Shown in pieces: positions 23,770 to 32,696 of a stretch of DNA of 42,113 bases. A program made the position numbers and the translations under genes. The DNA comes from a bacterium (GTDB lineage: Bacteria; Patescibacteriota; Minisyncoccia; CAIUEV01): positions 1 to 42,113 of the forward strand of contig JAJXZR010000018.1 in the NCBI GenBank assembly GCA_021779915.1, in the 5' to 3' direction. Positions within the stretch are counted from its first letter, which is position 1. Each line of letters starts with the position of its first letter. The notes beneath the pieces are model-generated. The model was not told the origin of the DNA and searched no databases. It saw only the letters and a program-made list of their open reading frames with translations.

Positions 23770-24375
23770 ATGGGTGATTTTCTTGAAATTATGCTCGCTT
23801 CAGAGGGACGAGCTCGTTTAGTGAAGTTTTTTCTTCTTAATCCTAATTCCAAAGCCAGCACTCAAGAATTAAAAGAAAAATTAAGACTCGACAAGCGAAC
23901 AATTAAGAAAGAAACTGATATCCTCCTTAAGGCTGGTTTGATTAAAAAAAGGAAAGCCGGAGGAAAATCCCATTTTTTCACTTCCAGAGAGTGCGAATTT
24001 TATCCTGAACTAAAGAAAATAGTTTCTAAATGCACTGTATTTCCTCAAATTAAATCTCTCGATCGAATCCCTAAAACGGGGCATGTAAAACTGATTTTGG
24101 TAACTGGAATTTTTGCCAATAATCTTAAGACTAGAGCTGACATACTGATCGTTGGCGATGGGGTAAGCAAGCCCCGACTAGCCGAGGTCATCAAAGACAT
24201 CGAGGCGGAAATTGGAAAAGAGATCCGCTATGCCTTGTTTACCGAGGAAGAATTTGGTTATCGCCTCAATATGTTCGATAAATTTATCAAGGAATTCTTC
24301 GAAGGAGCCCATCGAATAATCTTCAATAAAATAAAGGACAAAGACTTGCCAATTAACAAAGAGCAAGAAAAATAA
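23770..24375 (+). CDS. Winged-helix DNA-binding domain fused to a nucleotidyltransferase-like fold
   Basis: A 201-aa protein. Residues 1-70 look like an ArsR/MarR-type winged helix (ARLVKFFLLNPNSKASTQELKEKL ... LLKAGLIKKRKAGGKSHFF). Residues 100-185 resemble a minimal polymerase-beta-type nucleotidyltransferase (LILVTGIFANN ... RADILIVGD ... GKEIRYALFTEEEFGYRLNMFDKF). The usual GS motif of active enzymes is degenerate (GIFANN) and only one Asp of the DxD region is evident, so it may be a sensor or inactive. Such fusions are common in Patescibacteria and archaea without known function. Its stop overlaps the holA start (TAATG), so the two are translationally linked. Confidence 0.6.
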   Translation: MGDFLEIMLASEGRARLVKFFLLNPNSKASTQELKEKLRLDKRTIKKETDILLKAGLIKKRKAGGKSHFFTSRECEFYPELKKIVSKCTVFPQIKSLDRIPKTGHVKLILVTGIFANNLKTRADILIVGDGVSKPRLAEVIKDIEAEIGKEIRYALFTEEEFGYRLNMFDKFIKEFFEGAHRIIFNKIKDKDLPINKEQEK

Positions 24376-25433
24376 TGCAAAATAAAATATTTCTTCTTTC
24401 AGGTAACAATTCTTTTTTTCGAAGGAAAGAAAGGGAAAAAATTATCCAGGAATTTCAATCCCTTGAAAAAGGAACGGTTTTTCGTTTTAATTTAACTCCT
24501 GGATCTCCAGAGGAATTAAAAACAAGAATCAGCCGAAAAATTCGCAGTTATTCTTTCTTCCAAGAAAAAGAATTAATTCTCATAAAAGTAGAGCTCCCTG
24601 AAAGGAAAACCTCTCAAGGAAAAAAGGGGGCGAGAGACAAAGTCTCTTCCGGCAAGAAAAAAATGGGTTTTTTCCATGAATCTTTTGTTGCCTCGCTAAT
24701 TTTAAAGATCCCCAAACATATTACGCTAATTATCGAGATTGACGGAGTCTTGGAAAAAAATAGTATTTTAAAAAATCTTTTTGAAAAAATATCCGACTCG
24801 CAAACTATTGATTTTAGTACAAAAAAAGGGGGAGAAACGATAGCTATCCGCTCGCTTGTCAACAACTATCTTTTGCAAGAAAAAATCACTATCAGCAGTG
24901 CACTTATAGAAGAGCTGATAAATAAAAATAAAGATGATTATTGGAGTATTTTTAATTCTTTGGAACAGGCTGTTTTGCTTTTCCACGCCAAAGACAAAAA
25001 CGATAATTTGAATGATAGTTTAGCCAATCTTTGGGAATTACGAGAGGAAAAAAAGATTTTTTCCCTACTGGATGCAATTGGGAGAAAAGACCAAAAAAAT
25101 GCTCTCAGTCTACTTTACCAAATAATCAGCGAAAACACTATTAGATTTGGAGGGGAAATTCCCGCAGTTTTAGGGCTTGTTTCTTTGCTTAAAAGACAGA
25201 TAACCCAGCTTCTTGCTCTAAAAGAAAATATTTCTCCCCAAGAAGCAACCAAGAAATGGGGAATACCTCCTTTTGCTTATACTAAAACACAATATCACAG
25301 TTCTCTTTTTGGCGAACAATTTCTTTGCTCGGCTTATGAAGGTTTGCTGAATATACAACAAAAAGCAAAAAGCGGACTAAACAGTCCGCTTCCGCTTCTC
25401 GATTTCCTGATACTCCGTCTTATTTCACATTAG
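24375..25433 (+). CDS. holA: DNA polymerase III delta subunit
   Basis: Clamp-loader subunit that opens the beta sliding clamp. The family opening is present (KIFLLSGNNSFFRRKEREKIIQEF), followed by an inactive AAA-like region with no Walker A, and the helical C-terminal collar (LLDAIGRKDQKNALSLLYQII ... LVSLLKRQITQLLALKE ... LLNIQQKAKSGLNSPLPLLDFLILRLI). The 352-aa length is typical. It overlaps the preceding gene by one base. Its 3' end overlaps a convergent gene by 14 bp and contains that gene's terminator. The usual neighbour rpsT (S20) is absent. Confidence 0.85.
   Translation: MQNKIFLLSGNNSFFRRKEREKIIQEFQSLEKGTVFRFNLTPGSPEELKTRISRKIRSYSFFQEKELILIKVELPERKTSQGKKGARDKVSSGKKKMGFFHESFVASLILKIPKHITLIIEIDGVLEKNSILKNLFEKISDSQTIDFSTKKGGETIAIRSLVNNYLLQEKITISSALIEELINKNKDDYWSIFNSLEQAVLLFHAKDKNDNLNDSLANLWELREEKKIFSLLDAIGRKDQKNALSLLYQIISENTIRFGGEIPAVLGLVSLLKRQITQLLALKENISPQEATKKWGIPPFAYTKTQYHSSLFGEQFLCSAYEGLLNIQQKAKSGLNSPLPLLDFLILRLISH
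25361..25391 (-). terminator. Intrinsic terminator of the secreted-protein gene, inside holA
   Basis: On the minus strand: aagcggact-gttt-agtccgctt followed by tttgctttttg. A 9-bp GC-containing stem, 4-nt loop and T-rich tract, placed about 30 bases after the stop of the 25420-26214 gene. It overlaps holA codons on the other strand. Confidence 0.75.
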
Positions 25434-26214
25434 AACCGCCAGAGGCAAGGGCTAATTTATTGTAATACATCCCGACATCGCTAACCCACTTGGAAGCATT
25501 TCCGTCGCTTTTGCAAGCACTTCCGCATTTCCAAATTACAAATTTGGAAGGGGTATCAATTCCTTTTTTCACTAATTTTTCGATTCTATTGCCAACTGTT
25601 TCAATGGCTTTTTCGGCACTTGGAAAACAACTGTGTCCCCCTAGGACAGTTTCAAACCGGCTGTCCTTGAACCCCCAATAATTATAGCAATCTCTTCCAT
25701 TGTGATGGGGAGCTACTTTGCCCCAATTGCTTTCTTTCTTAGCTATGGCCACGATAAATGCGGCTGTCTTGGGATCTCTCTGGAGAATATAGGGTAGCAT
25801 GTCATTGATCGGGTAATCTTTGGTCATTTTATCGAACTTTTTTTCATCCGGTTTTGTGCTCCCGTCTTTTACACCAGTATCGATCTTAATTGATCCACTG
25901 TCTCCGTTACTAGTGTTTTTATCTATTACTTTAATCGCCTCTATCTGTTTGGCGTTGAAAACAACATCTTCGATCCTTGCTTTGCTTTTTGGCGATTCGT
26001 TTTGAACCTTAAGCGTAAGGTCGGAAAGAGAATCACTTCCAGCTAACTGCGGAGTAGAAATCTTGCTGTATTTTTCGGAAACTTGATAAAAGCTGGCTAA
26101 ATTGTCATTTTTCGACTCTAAACTTTCGTCTTTGGTAGCAACATTCGCGTTTACTAAAATAGTCGCCGTAAGAGGCAACACAATTAGAAACTTACTAATG
26201 TTTAGTTTACCCAT
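25420..26214 (-). CDS. Secreted glucosaminidase/lysozyme-like protein
   Basis: A 264-aa exported protein with a hydrophobic N-terminus (FLIVLPLTATILVNA). Residues 35-130 are low-complexity and charged. The C-terminal domain (about 135-255) has a lysozyme-superfamily look: FIVAIAKKESNWGK with the Glu in the catalytic position, GRDCYNYWGFK, and an FPSAEKAIETVGNRIEKLV helix. Cysteines (DCYNYW, HSCFPS, KCGSACKSDG) suggest disulfides. It probably cuts glycan strands, but this is fold-level inference. It has a strong promoter (26287-26314) and a terminator inside holA. Confidence 0.65.
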   Translation of the reverse strand: MGKLNISKFLIVLPLTATILVNANVATKDESLESKNDNLASFYQVSEKYSKISTPQLAGSDSLSDLTLKVQNESPKSKARIEDVVFNAKQIEAIKVIDKNTSNGDSGSIKIDTGVKDGSTKPDEKKFDKMTKDYPINDMLPYILQRDPKTAAFIVAIAKKESNWGKVAPHHNGRDCYNYWGFKDSRFETVLGGHSCFPSAEKAIETVGNRIEKLVKKGIDTPSKFVIWKCGSACKSDGNASKWVSDVGMYYNKLALASGGSNVK

Positions 26215-26286
26215 TTAGACTAATAAAAAATCTGCCCTCCAAAAATTAATACAGACTGGTTTTAAACCAATCTGCATAACTTAACG

Positions 26287-26314
26287 ATAATAGTGATAAC
26301 TACATTTTTGTCAA
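26287..26314 (-). promoter_or_regulatory. Consensus-like promoter for the glucosaminidase-like gene
   Basis: The minus strand reads TTGACA, 16 bases, TATTAT, about 73 bases upstream of the start at 26214. It is the best promoter match I saw in the window. It ends 9 bp before element C5. Confidence 0.6.
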
Positions 26315-26322
26315 GGGAAATA

Positions 26323-26614
26323 TGAGTTTATCAAGTTATAAAGTTCATCAAGTTTATAAAGCATTGATGTTTATTAATATTCCAGCTCCTATGGACTTTA
26401 GATACCGTTTTCTAAAATTATTGTTTTCTGATAGAAAATACCTCAATTTTAGAAAACGGTATCTAAAGTCCATAGGAGCTGGAATACAAAAATTCTTAAA
26501 ACTATTTTATAATTTTTCCGTACTAAAACTTGATGTCCTCCAGGGGCGGATACGCCTCTGGTGGAAGCTTGGTGCACTTTATAACTTGATAAACTTTATA
26601 ACTTTATAAACTCA
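26323..26614. repeat. C5: complete family C element with a perfect 42-bp inner hairpin
   Basis: Outer arms of about 41 bp (26323-26363 and 26573-26614) are 9-mer repeats that pair with few mismatches. Inside is a perfect 42-bp inverted repeat (26378-26419 with 26445-26486) around a 25-nt loop containing ttttctgatagaaaa. A third hairpin ccaggggcg-gata-cgcctctgg lies at 26540-26561. The element separates divergent genes and ends 5 bp before the htrA start. Confidence 0.92.
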
Positions 26615-26619
26615 TCCCC

Positions 26620-28074
26620 ATGCCAAACAAAGACACACACCCCAAAAAAAGCGAGAAAGAAACTAATGGAACCGAGACTGCCGAGAAGCAAAAAAGGATG
26701 ATCGAGGAGAAAGCTAAGTCTTTTTGTTGTCCCTTGAGCCAAAAGACTGGGCTTTCTGTCATCAAAGCGCTTTTTATCGCCTTGGTAGTTTTACTTGCCT
26801 TTTCGCTTCTGCGAGGAAGCGGAAGTTTTTTTCATTTTAGAAATCCGCTGTCTCAACTCGATCAATCGCAAAATAAGCCTCTTGACGATAGATCGGGTAA
26901 AAATCAATCCATACCCAAAGATGACCAGCTGACAGTTCCTTCCTCGGCTCAGGCAGAAGAAGACGCTGTCGTTCAAGTAGTTGAAAAATCTTCACCTGCT
27001 GTTGTTAGCATTATTATTTCCAAAGATATGCCTAAAATTCAAAATTTCTTTTTTGATCCCTTTGGCGACAATAGCAACGATCCTTTCGGTTCTCAAGGTT
27101 CCTCTCCTTTTGATCAATTTTTCGGAGGAAATCAAGGTAGTCCAGACAGCCCGGGGAATCAAGGGGGTGGAACCAAAAAGGTGGAAATTGGCGGAGGAAC
27201 TGGTTTTGTAGTTTCTGACGACGGCTTAATTGTTACGAACAAACATGTCGTTGAAGACCAGACAGCTGATTATACGGTTCTTACTAATGATGGAAGGGAA
27301 TACTCCGCGAAAGTTTTAGGCAGAGATCAATCAAACGATGTAGCTGTTATCAAGATTGATCCCGGAAAACCAACCAAAGGCAAAGGGGTTGACAAAATGG
27401 ATACCGTTACTTTGGGTGACTCAGGAACAGTGAAAATCGGTCAGACTGCTATTGCTATCGGGAACGCTTTAGGAGAATTTAGAAATACTGTTTCTAAGGG
27501 AATTATCTCAGGCTTAAGTCGCAATTTGACCGCCGGAGGAATGGGAAGTGCGGAAAATTTGGAACAACTTATCCAAACCGACGCTGCCATTAATCAAGGT
27601 AATTCTGGGGGGCCACTTCTTAATCTCAAGGGCGAAGTAATCGGAATTAATGTAGCTATGGCCGCCGGAGCACAGAATATTGGCTTTTCCATCCCTATTA
27701 ATAGTGTTAAAAACGTAATTGAAAATGTTCAGAAAAATGGAAAAATTATCCAGCCTTTCCTGGGAGTCAGATATATTCCTATTGATTCGACTATCAAGGA
27801 AAAAAATAATCTCCCTTTTGATTATGGAGTTTTGGTTTCTAGAGGAACGAGCCCTGGAGATTTAGCTGTCATTCCAGGATCTCCTGCCGACAAAGCAGGC
27901 ATTGTGGAAAATGACATAATACTTGAGGTAAATGGCGTAAAAGTTGACGAAAAGAATAGTCTTGTTAAAATAGTGTCAGGATTTGAAGTCGGTAAAGAAA
28001 TCGAACTTAAGGTTTGGCATAAGGGTCAAGAAGAAACTATAAAAGTAACTTTAGGAGAATCTCCGAATAGGTAG
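26620..28074 (+). CDS. HtrA/DegP-type serine protease with one PDZ domain
   Basis: Membrane-anchored envelope quality-control protease. A cytoplasmic N-terminus of about 47 residues is followed by a transmembrane segment (about 48-65). The S1C catalytic triad is complete: His209 in VTNKHVVED, Asp240 in SNDVAVIKID, Ser329 in NQGNSGGPLLN. A Gly/Ser/Pro-rich insertion (about 145-185) precedes the protease domain. A PDZ domain forms the C-terminus (IPGSPADKAGIVENDIILEVNG). The 484-aa length is normal for a one-PDZ HtrA. It immediately precedes the surface-protein/pilin operon, with 63 bases between, and may be co-transcribed. Confidence 0.92.
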   Translation: MPNKDTHPKKSEKETNGTETAEKQKRMIEEKAKSFCCPLSQKTGLSVIKALFIALVVLLAFSLLRGSGSFFHFRNPLSQLDQSQNKPLDDRSGKNQSIPKDDQLTVPSSAQAEEDAVVQVVEKSSPAVVSIIISKDMPKIQNFFFDPFGDNSNDPFGSQGSSPFDQFFGGNQGSPDSPGNQGGGTKKVEIGGGTGFVVSDDGLIVTNKHVVEDQTADYTVLTNDGREYSAKVLGRDQSNDVAVIKIDPGKPTKGKGVDKMDTVTLGDSGTVKIGQTAIAIGNALGEFRNTVSKGIISGLSRNLTAGGMGSAENLEQLIQTDAAINQGNSGGPLLNLKGEVIGINVAMAAGAQNIGFSIPINSVKNVIENVQKNGKIIQPFLGVRYIPIDSTIKEKNNLPFDYGVLVSRGTSPGDLAVIPGSPADKAGIVENDIILEVNGVKVDEKNSLVKIVSGFEVGKEIELKVWHKGQEETIKVTLGESPNR

Positions 28075-28137
28075 TGGTTTTCGATCTTTTTGGTTTTTAC
28101 TGGTGTTTTAAAATAAATATTTTTTAAAAATAAAATA

Positions 28138-29805
28138 ATGAAAATGAAGGAGATAAAAAATAACACGAGATTGCTAAGTTTTTTGGTATTTCTGTTTGTT
28201 CTTTTTCCCGGTTTAATCTTGATAAAAAGGAGTAGCGCTTTAAGTACTCCTCCTCCAAATACCAATACTTTAACCGCTCCGGTTAATAATAACCAAAATA
28301 ACGCAAATATCGTTCAAAATGGTGGCTATGATGATCTGGACATGGCTATGGACAAAACCATAGGGCAAATAAACAGCTACCTTACCTCTCTTTCTTTAAA
28401 AAATGTATCCGGACCATTTTTTGAAAAAGGAGCCAAGGAAGTTTTGCCTTTCTATTCCAACCCCTTCACTCAATTTGATTTGTCCCTCAACTCTGATAAA
28501 AAAGGATCTCTCAAAAATGGAGGTGTCATTTCTTTAAAAGGCGTTATTAGTTTTGGATCGAGAAGTAAGGACGAGACCCAAAGCTTTCTACTTGATTGTG
28601 AGAAAAAATACGGAAAAGTTAACAAATGTTTAAATTCTGAAATTTATGATATTTCTAAATTTCAAAATCTAGGGGTTTTTGCTCAAGTTTATCGAAAAGA
28701 TGCGAGCAAGGAAGGAGCATTGCTAGGAGATTATTTGGTAGATGAATTCTCCGTCGCCAGCAATCTTAACATTACAGAAAATCAGGACAGGGAATTTCAA
28801 GTTTCTTGGAAAATACCCAACGACGCAAAACCAGGGGATTACTACATAGCTTTTTATCTTAATTCCAACAATAATTTCGACCTCTGGGGTACACCCCTTA
28901 CCGTTTTTTCATATGCCAAAACATTTGATTTCAGTTTAACCCCTCAAGATGAAACAAAACAGTCTATGGGAGTAGAGTTGGACAAGAACAACATTAAGAT
29001 AAACGGGTTGCCATATGTCTACCGAAAGCCGGCTCCCACAATTGTTCCCGGTGAAAATAGGGAAGTAAAAATTGAAATTCCTATCGTTAATTTGAACACA
29101 ACAGACCAGAAAGTTAATGTGACTTACCAACTTTTCCGATGGGGGCAAACCGACCCGAATAATTTGATTTCTTCAAAGGAAGAATCAAAAACTTTTTCTG
29201 CCGGTGAAAAGTCTAACCTATCCTTTTCTTTCAGTCCTGATGAAAAAGAAAGTGTTTATAATCTGAGAATAACAGCTAGCGGAGAAAACAGCAAGTCAAT
29301 CTCTAACGTAAGGTTTGTTATGAAGGACAAAAACAAAGGAATTTTTCGTTTCTTAGGATTCGCCAAAGACCAAGAAGGCAGTTATTCTCCACTATTTTGT
29401 CTTCGAAATGCTTCTTGGGAGGGAATTGCCAAGTCCAAGGTGAATATTACAGTCCTGGATGCTAAAGGAAACAACAAGGGCACTTGGAATGAGGATGCCA
29501 ACATTGGTAGTGAAACTAGATGTTTTGTACCAGACAACCTTAAATTTACCGATAATGCCTGTTCTAAATTGGTAGGCGAAATTTTTGACGAAAACGATAA
29601 TCTCATTCAAAAAGAAGAGATAAATTACCCTTGTGAAGCGTCTAAAAATGCACCTAGTACTTTAGATAATTTAATTTCTTCCGCTTCTTCTTCCGATAAT
29701 GGCACAGGCACGGAGAAAACAAAAGTTTTGTTGATTTTAGGTGCAATATTGCTCGTTTTAATCGGCATTGCCGTTGTTTTAAATAATAAAAAGAACAAAC
29801 AATGA
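28138..29805 (+). CDS. Membrane-anchored surface protein, module member A (copy 1)
   Basis: I do not recognise a named family. A 555-aa protein with an N-terminal signal or anchor (about 10-30), three probable beta-sandwich domains and a C-terminal membrane segment (LLILGAILLVLIGIAVVL) followed by KKNKQ. The third domain is Cys-bearing (SPLFCLRNASWEG, ETRCFVPDN, NACSKLVGE, NYPCEA). A Ser/Thr-rich linker precedes the anchor. It is a clear paralogue of the gene at 39412 (shared GVELDKNNIKI, YRKPAPT, RWGQT, VRFVMKDKNKGIFRFL). The stop overlaps the next gene by 4 bases (ATGA), and three pilin-like genes follow. A pilus- or surface-associated role is inference. Confidence 0.75.
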   Translation: MKMKEIKNNTRLLSFLVFLFVLFPGLILIKRSSALSTPPPNTNTLTAPVNNNQNNANIVQNGGYDDLDMAMDKTIGQINSYLTSLSLKNVSGPFFEKGAKEVLPFYSNPFTQFDLSLNSDKKGSLKNGGVISLKGVISFGSRSKDETQSFLLDCEKKYGKVNKCLNSEIYDISKFQNLGVFAQVYRKDASKEGALLGDYLVDEFSVASNLNITENQDREFQVSWKIPNDAKPGDYYIAFYLNSNNNFDLWGTPLTVFSYAKTFDFSLTPQDETKQSMGVELDKNNIKINGLPYVYRKPAPTIVPGENREVKIEIPIVNLNTTDQKVNVTYQLFRWGQTDPNNLISSKEESKTFSAGEKSNLSFSFSPDEKESVYNLRITASGENSKSISNVRFVMKDKNKGIFRFLGFAKDQEGSYSPLFCLRNASWEGIAKSKVNITVLDAKGNNKGTWNEDANIGSETRCFVPDNLKFTDNACSKLVGEIFDENDNLIQKEEINYPCEASKNAPSTLDNLISSASSSDNGTGTEKTKVLLILGAILLVLIGIAVVLNNKKNKQ

Positions 29806-32093
29806 AGAAAATTTTTTCAAGAAAAATTAATATTGTACTGACTTTTCTTTTTTTGTGTGTGACATCTGCTTTTGTGTTAACTAAACCAAGCGCGGATGAA
29901 GCGACTACTAATAGCACCTGTAGCTCTCTTACGGGCTTAAACGCGACACCAAGTGGTTCTGGATGTGCTATTCCCGAAATTTTTTCTTCTGATCAAACAA
30001 TCAAAGGTGAAGTTACTTCTACCCTGGATAAAACTGGAGAGCCAGGAAATTACTGCGCTAAATTCAAACTAGGAATAAGTGGTCACCATGATGTGGTTAT
30101 TTTGGAGAAAAGTGAAGTCACGATAGATTCGGACGCGGATCTATTAAAGTGTCAGGAAGTGGCGCAAAGCTTGGAAAAGGCTTATACAGATGGAACGGTT
30201 AAAGTCGCTTCTGTCACAGGTATTGTTCAACCTTTTAGAGAGAATTATTACTATGTAAGAAACTACCCTGAACAAATAACTGTTCCAGGCAAAAACTTTA
30301 ACTTTTTTCATGATTTAAACGCTGACAACAACTATAAATACGATAAAAATTACTACGATTATTTTTATAACAATTATCCTAACAACACCGGCGGAGTATC
30401 AGCTATCCAAAATTTTTGCCGAGTGCATTTAGAGCAAGGGACAAATAAACTTCTTGCTTTCGAAGTCAGGTACAGACCAACTGATACTTCAGCTGGTTAC
30501 GTTTCTGGAAGATATCAAAACATCTCCAAATGCGCCACAATCCCTGTGACTTGGACTTGTAATCACAAAAATGTTTATACTTATGGGTTGAAATATCAGA
30601 TCAATCAAAACGGCAGTTTTCAACCAATAACTGCTACAGAACCTCATAAATGCGAGGAAATGAAATTGAATTTTACTCCCAGCTCAGAATGGTTTCAAAC
30701 TCTCTCAGAAAGCGCTGATAATGCCACAGCTCTCAACAACGTAGTGCCCTTAAGCAGTGATATGTTTATTTCTCCTCCAACCGATATCTTGAGTTGTTCT
30801 GATCAGGCAAATTGTCTTGCTTCTGCCAACAAACAAACAACCGAGGGAAACTCTTGGGGTAAGGGAGCTCAAAAGGTTCCGGCTGGGTTTGTCGACACCA
30901 CTCAAAATTCTATCAATGCCGGCAACGACAGCGGGGTTACTTGCACCAACGGAAAATGCACTTCATTTACCAGCGGAAACCATTTGTTGAATGCAACAAT
31001 TCCTGCCAGCTCTTATTTTGGGGAATGCGGTAACAACACTGCGACTGTCGATTTGCCAGAAGTACAAATTCCTCAAATAACTTCGTCTTCTCAGATTAAT
31101 ATTGTAGATCGTCCACCTACAGTGCAAGTCGGCTTAGGAGGAACCACTCTAAACAAAAACGAAGAGGTTGATGTTACTTGCGACGCCGCCGACCCGGATA
31201 CTTGCTCGGACAAAATTACCAAAATCAAGTGGACCTGTTTTGATTCTAACGGCTTAACCACTAACTGTTATTTCGGTAAAGACGGGATTTGGAAATCCGG
31301 TGAATCAATAGAAGAAATTCCCGAATCCTCCGCTACCAACCCCTATCGGGCAACAGCTAAATTTAAAGTTTCGGCGGATGGAAATTATGCCGTCAGCTGT
31401 GAGGCTTGGGATAACGATAAAATAGCTCAAGATTCAGGTGGATCGAGTGGATCCAGTAGTAGCGTCGGGCTTACTGGGATTAATGTTGGAGGTGTCATTG
31501 CAGCAGAGATGAATTTCTGCGCAGTAATTCCCGACAGCGAGCAAAGTGGCAAAGTGGCCTGTGGAGAAACTGGCAAAGCCAAGTTCAAGGCTTATACCTT
31601 CAATATAGATCCTCAAACCTACAAATGGCAATGTGCAAAGAACAGTGCTATGGACATATCTACCAGTGATAAAAAAGAGTGTACTTATTCCAGTCAAGGA
31701 ACTTTTTCTCCTTCATTAACCATAATTGACAAAGATGGAAAGGAACATGTTTGTACTTCGGCATCGACAAGTGTTAAAATCACCAACACTGCTAAATGTC
31801 AAGTTCTGTCAAGAGTTATCGGATCAAATGACGATTACACTTCCAGTCTTCAGATTCAAGAGGGAACAGATGTGGAATCAATTGTCAAAGCAGAATGTCT
31901 GAAGACAGACGATGTAGCTTGGAGTGCTAACAACGGCAATATTTCTTCCACCGACCAAAACAAATCGGTAGCTAAATTTTCAGTCGCGGGTCAAGGATCA
32001 GTTGATGCTGGAGTAAAGAAAGACGGAAACACAGTGAAATGTGATTCTTCTAGCATTACGATTAAAGCGAAAACTTCCTTTGGGACGAATTAA
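29802..32093 (+). CDS. Large secreted Cys-rich surface protein, module member B (copy 1)
   Basis: A 763-aa exported protein with a hydrophobic leader (VLTFLFLCVTSAFVL) and no C-terminal membrane segment. Cysteines come in pairs throughout, suggesting disulfides. The middle holds a conserved FGKGxQKVxAxF-type block (GKGAQKVPAGFVDTTQNSIN), then Ig/PKD-like repeats (PPTVQVGLGGTTLNKNEEVDVTC, DPDTCSDKITKIKWTC). The first 300 residues are Tyr/Asn-rich. It is paralogous with the partial gene at 40905 and coupled by ATGA overlap to member A. No enzymatic motif was seen. An adhesin-like role, by position next to minor pilins, is inference. Confidence 0.72.
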   Translation: MKKIFSRKINIVLTFLFLCVTSAFVLTKPSADEATTNSTCSSLTGLNATPSGSGCAIPEIFSSDQTIKGEVTSTLDKTGEPGNYCAKFKLGISGHHDVVILEKSEVTIDSDADLLKCQEVAQSLEKAYTDGTVKVASVTGIVQPFRENYYYVRNYPEQITVPGKNFNFFHDLNADNNYKYDKNYYDYFYNNYPNNTGGVSAIQNFCRVHLEQGTNKLLAFEVRYRPTDTSAGYVSGRYQNISKCATIPVTWTCNHKNVYTYGLKYQINQNGSFQPITATEPHKCEEMKLNFTPSSEWFQTLSESADNATALNNVVPLSSDMFISPPTDILSCSDQANCLASANKQTTEGNSWGKGAQKVPAGFVDTTQNSINAGNDSGVTCTNGKCTSFTSGNHLLNATIPASSYFGECGNNTATVDLPEVQIPQITSSSQINIVDRPPTVQVGLGGTTLNKNEEVDVTCDAADPDTCSDKITKIKWTCFDSNGLTTNCYFGKDGIWKSGESIEEIPESSATNPYRATAKFKVSADGNYAVSCEAWDNDKIAQDSGGSSGSSSSVGLTGINVGGVIAAEMNFCAVIPDSEQSGKVACGETGKAKFKAYTFNIDPQTYKWQCAKNSAMDISTSDKKECTYSSQGTFSPSLTIIDKDGKEHVCTSASTSVKITNTAKCQVLSRVIGSNDDYTSSLQIQEGTDVESIVKAECLKTDDVAWSANNGNISSTDQNKSVAKFSVAGQGSVDAGVKKDGNTVKCDSSSITIKAKTSFGTN

Positions 32094-32120
32094 AAAATCC
32101 ATAGTTTCAGCCTTGTTAAA

Positions 32121-32663
32121 ATGAAAAAAAATAGCAAAAAGAAGAAAAAAGCGGGTATGACTTTGATTGGAGTTCTGATTGGAATTACTATTCTAACAAT
32201 TGCCTTAGCTGCCCAAATCAGGCTTCTTTCCAACACTCTCAAAAGACAGGCCTACTTAAGAAACTCCATCATAGCCACTAATTTGGCTAGAGAGGGGATT
32301 GAGATTGCCTTCCTTGCTAGAAGTACCATTGGATGGGATGCTCTAAAAACCAGGATTGGCTCAGATTTGTGCACAGACATAGGCAATGTTCAAACTTTGA
32401 AAATAGATGGCGTTACTTGCAATTCCACTACGCTGAATTACGCCGAAAACGATACTTTTAAGGGATTTTACTACGATAACCAGAATATCATTACCGGACT
32501 CGATATTCCAGCTTATTGGAGAGTGATTAATGTGAAAAGTTGTGGACCAGATGAAAACAATATTATCAACGACAATCAGTGCCTGATTTTGAGTACTAAA
32601 GTCGGTTGGGATAAAGAAACTATTTCTCTCGAAAAAAAGATTTATAATTGGTATATACCATAA
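32121..32663 (+). CDS. Minor pilin/pseudopilin-like protein (PilV/GspI-like position)
   Basis: A 180-aa protein with a basic leader (MKKNSKKKKKAG) followed by MTLIGVLIGITILTIALAAQ, the type III signal of type IV pilins. The Gly at -1 is present, but position +5 is Gly where pilins normally have Glu. The globular C-terminal part has four Cys. Residues REGIEIAFLARSTIGWD resemble the xxAREGIE segment seen in PilV-like proteins. It is second to the surface-protein pair in the operon and 27 bases after it. Confidence 0.7.
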   Translation: MKKNSKKKKKAGMTLIGVLIGITILTIALAAQIRLLSNTLKRQAYLRNSIIATNLAREGIEIAFLARSTIGWDALKTRIGSDLCTDIGNVQTLKIDGVTCNSTTLNYAENDTFKGFYYDNQNIITGLDIPAYWRVINVKSCGPDENNIINDNQCLILSTKVGWDKETISLEKKIYNWYIP

Positions 32664-32664
32664 C

Positions 32665-32695
32665 TAGTTAAAAGTTAAAAGTCGAAAGTTATAAA
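32665..32695. repeat. Half arm of a B/C-type repeat before the second pilin gene
   Basis: agttaaaagttaaaagtcga then aagttataaaa resembles one arm of B1/B2 but has no complementary partner nearby. It is the only trace of the repeat families inside the pilin operon. Confidence 0.45.
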
Positions 32696-32696
32696 A

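Noticed and set aside
26322-26609. 95-aa plus-strand ORF
   Set aside because: It lies entirely inside element C5 and is a translation of its inverted arms.
26323-26614. Retron msr/msd or group II intron RNA
   Set aside because: The long hairpin recalls msd structures, but no reverse transcriptase is encoded nearby and no intron domain V was seen.
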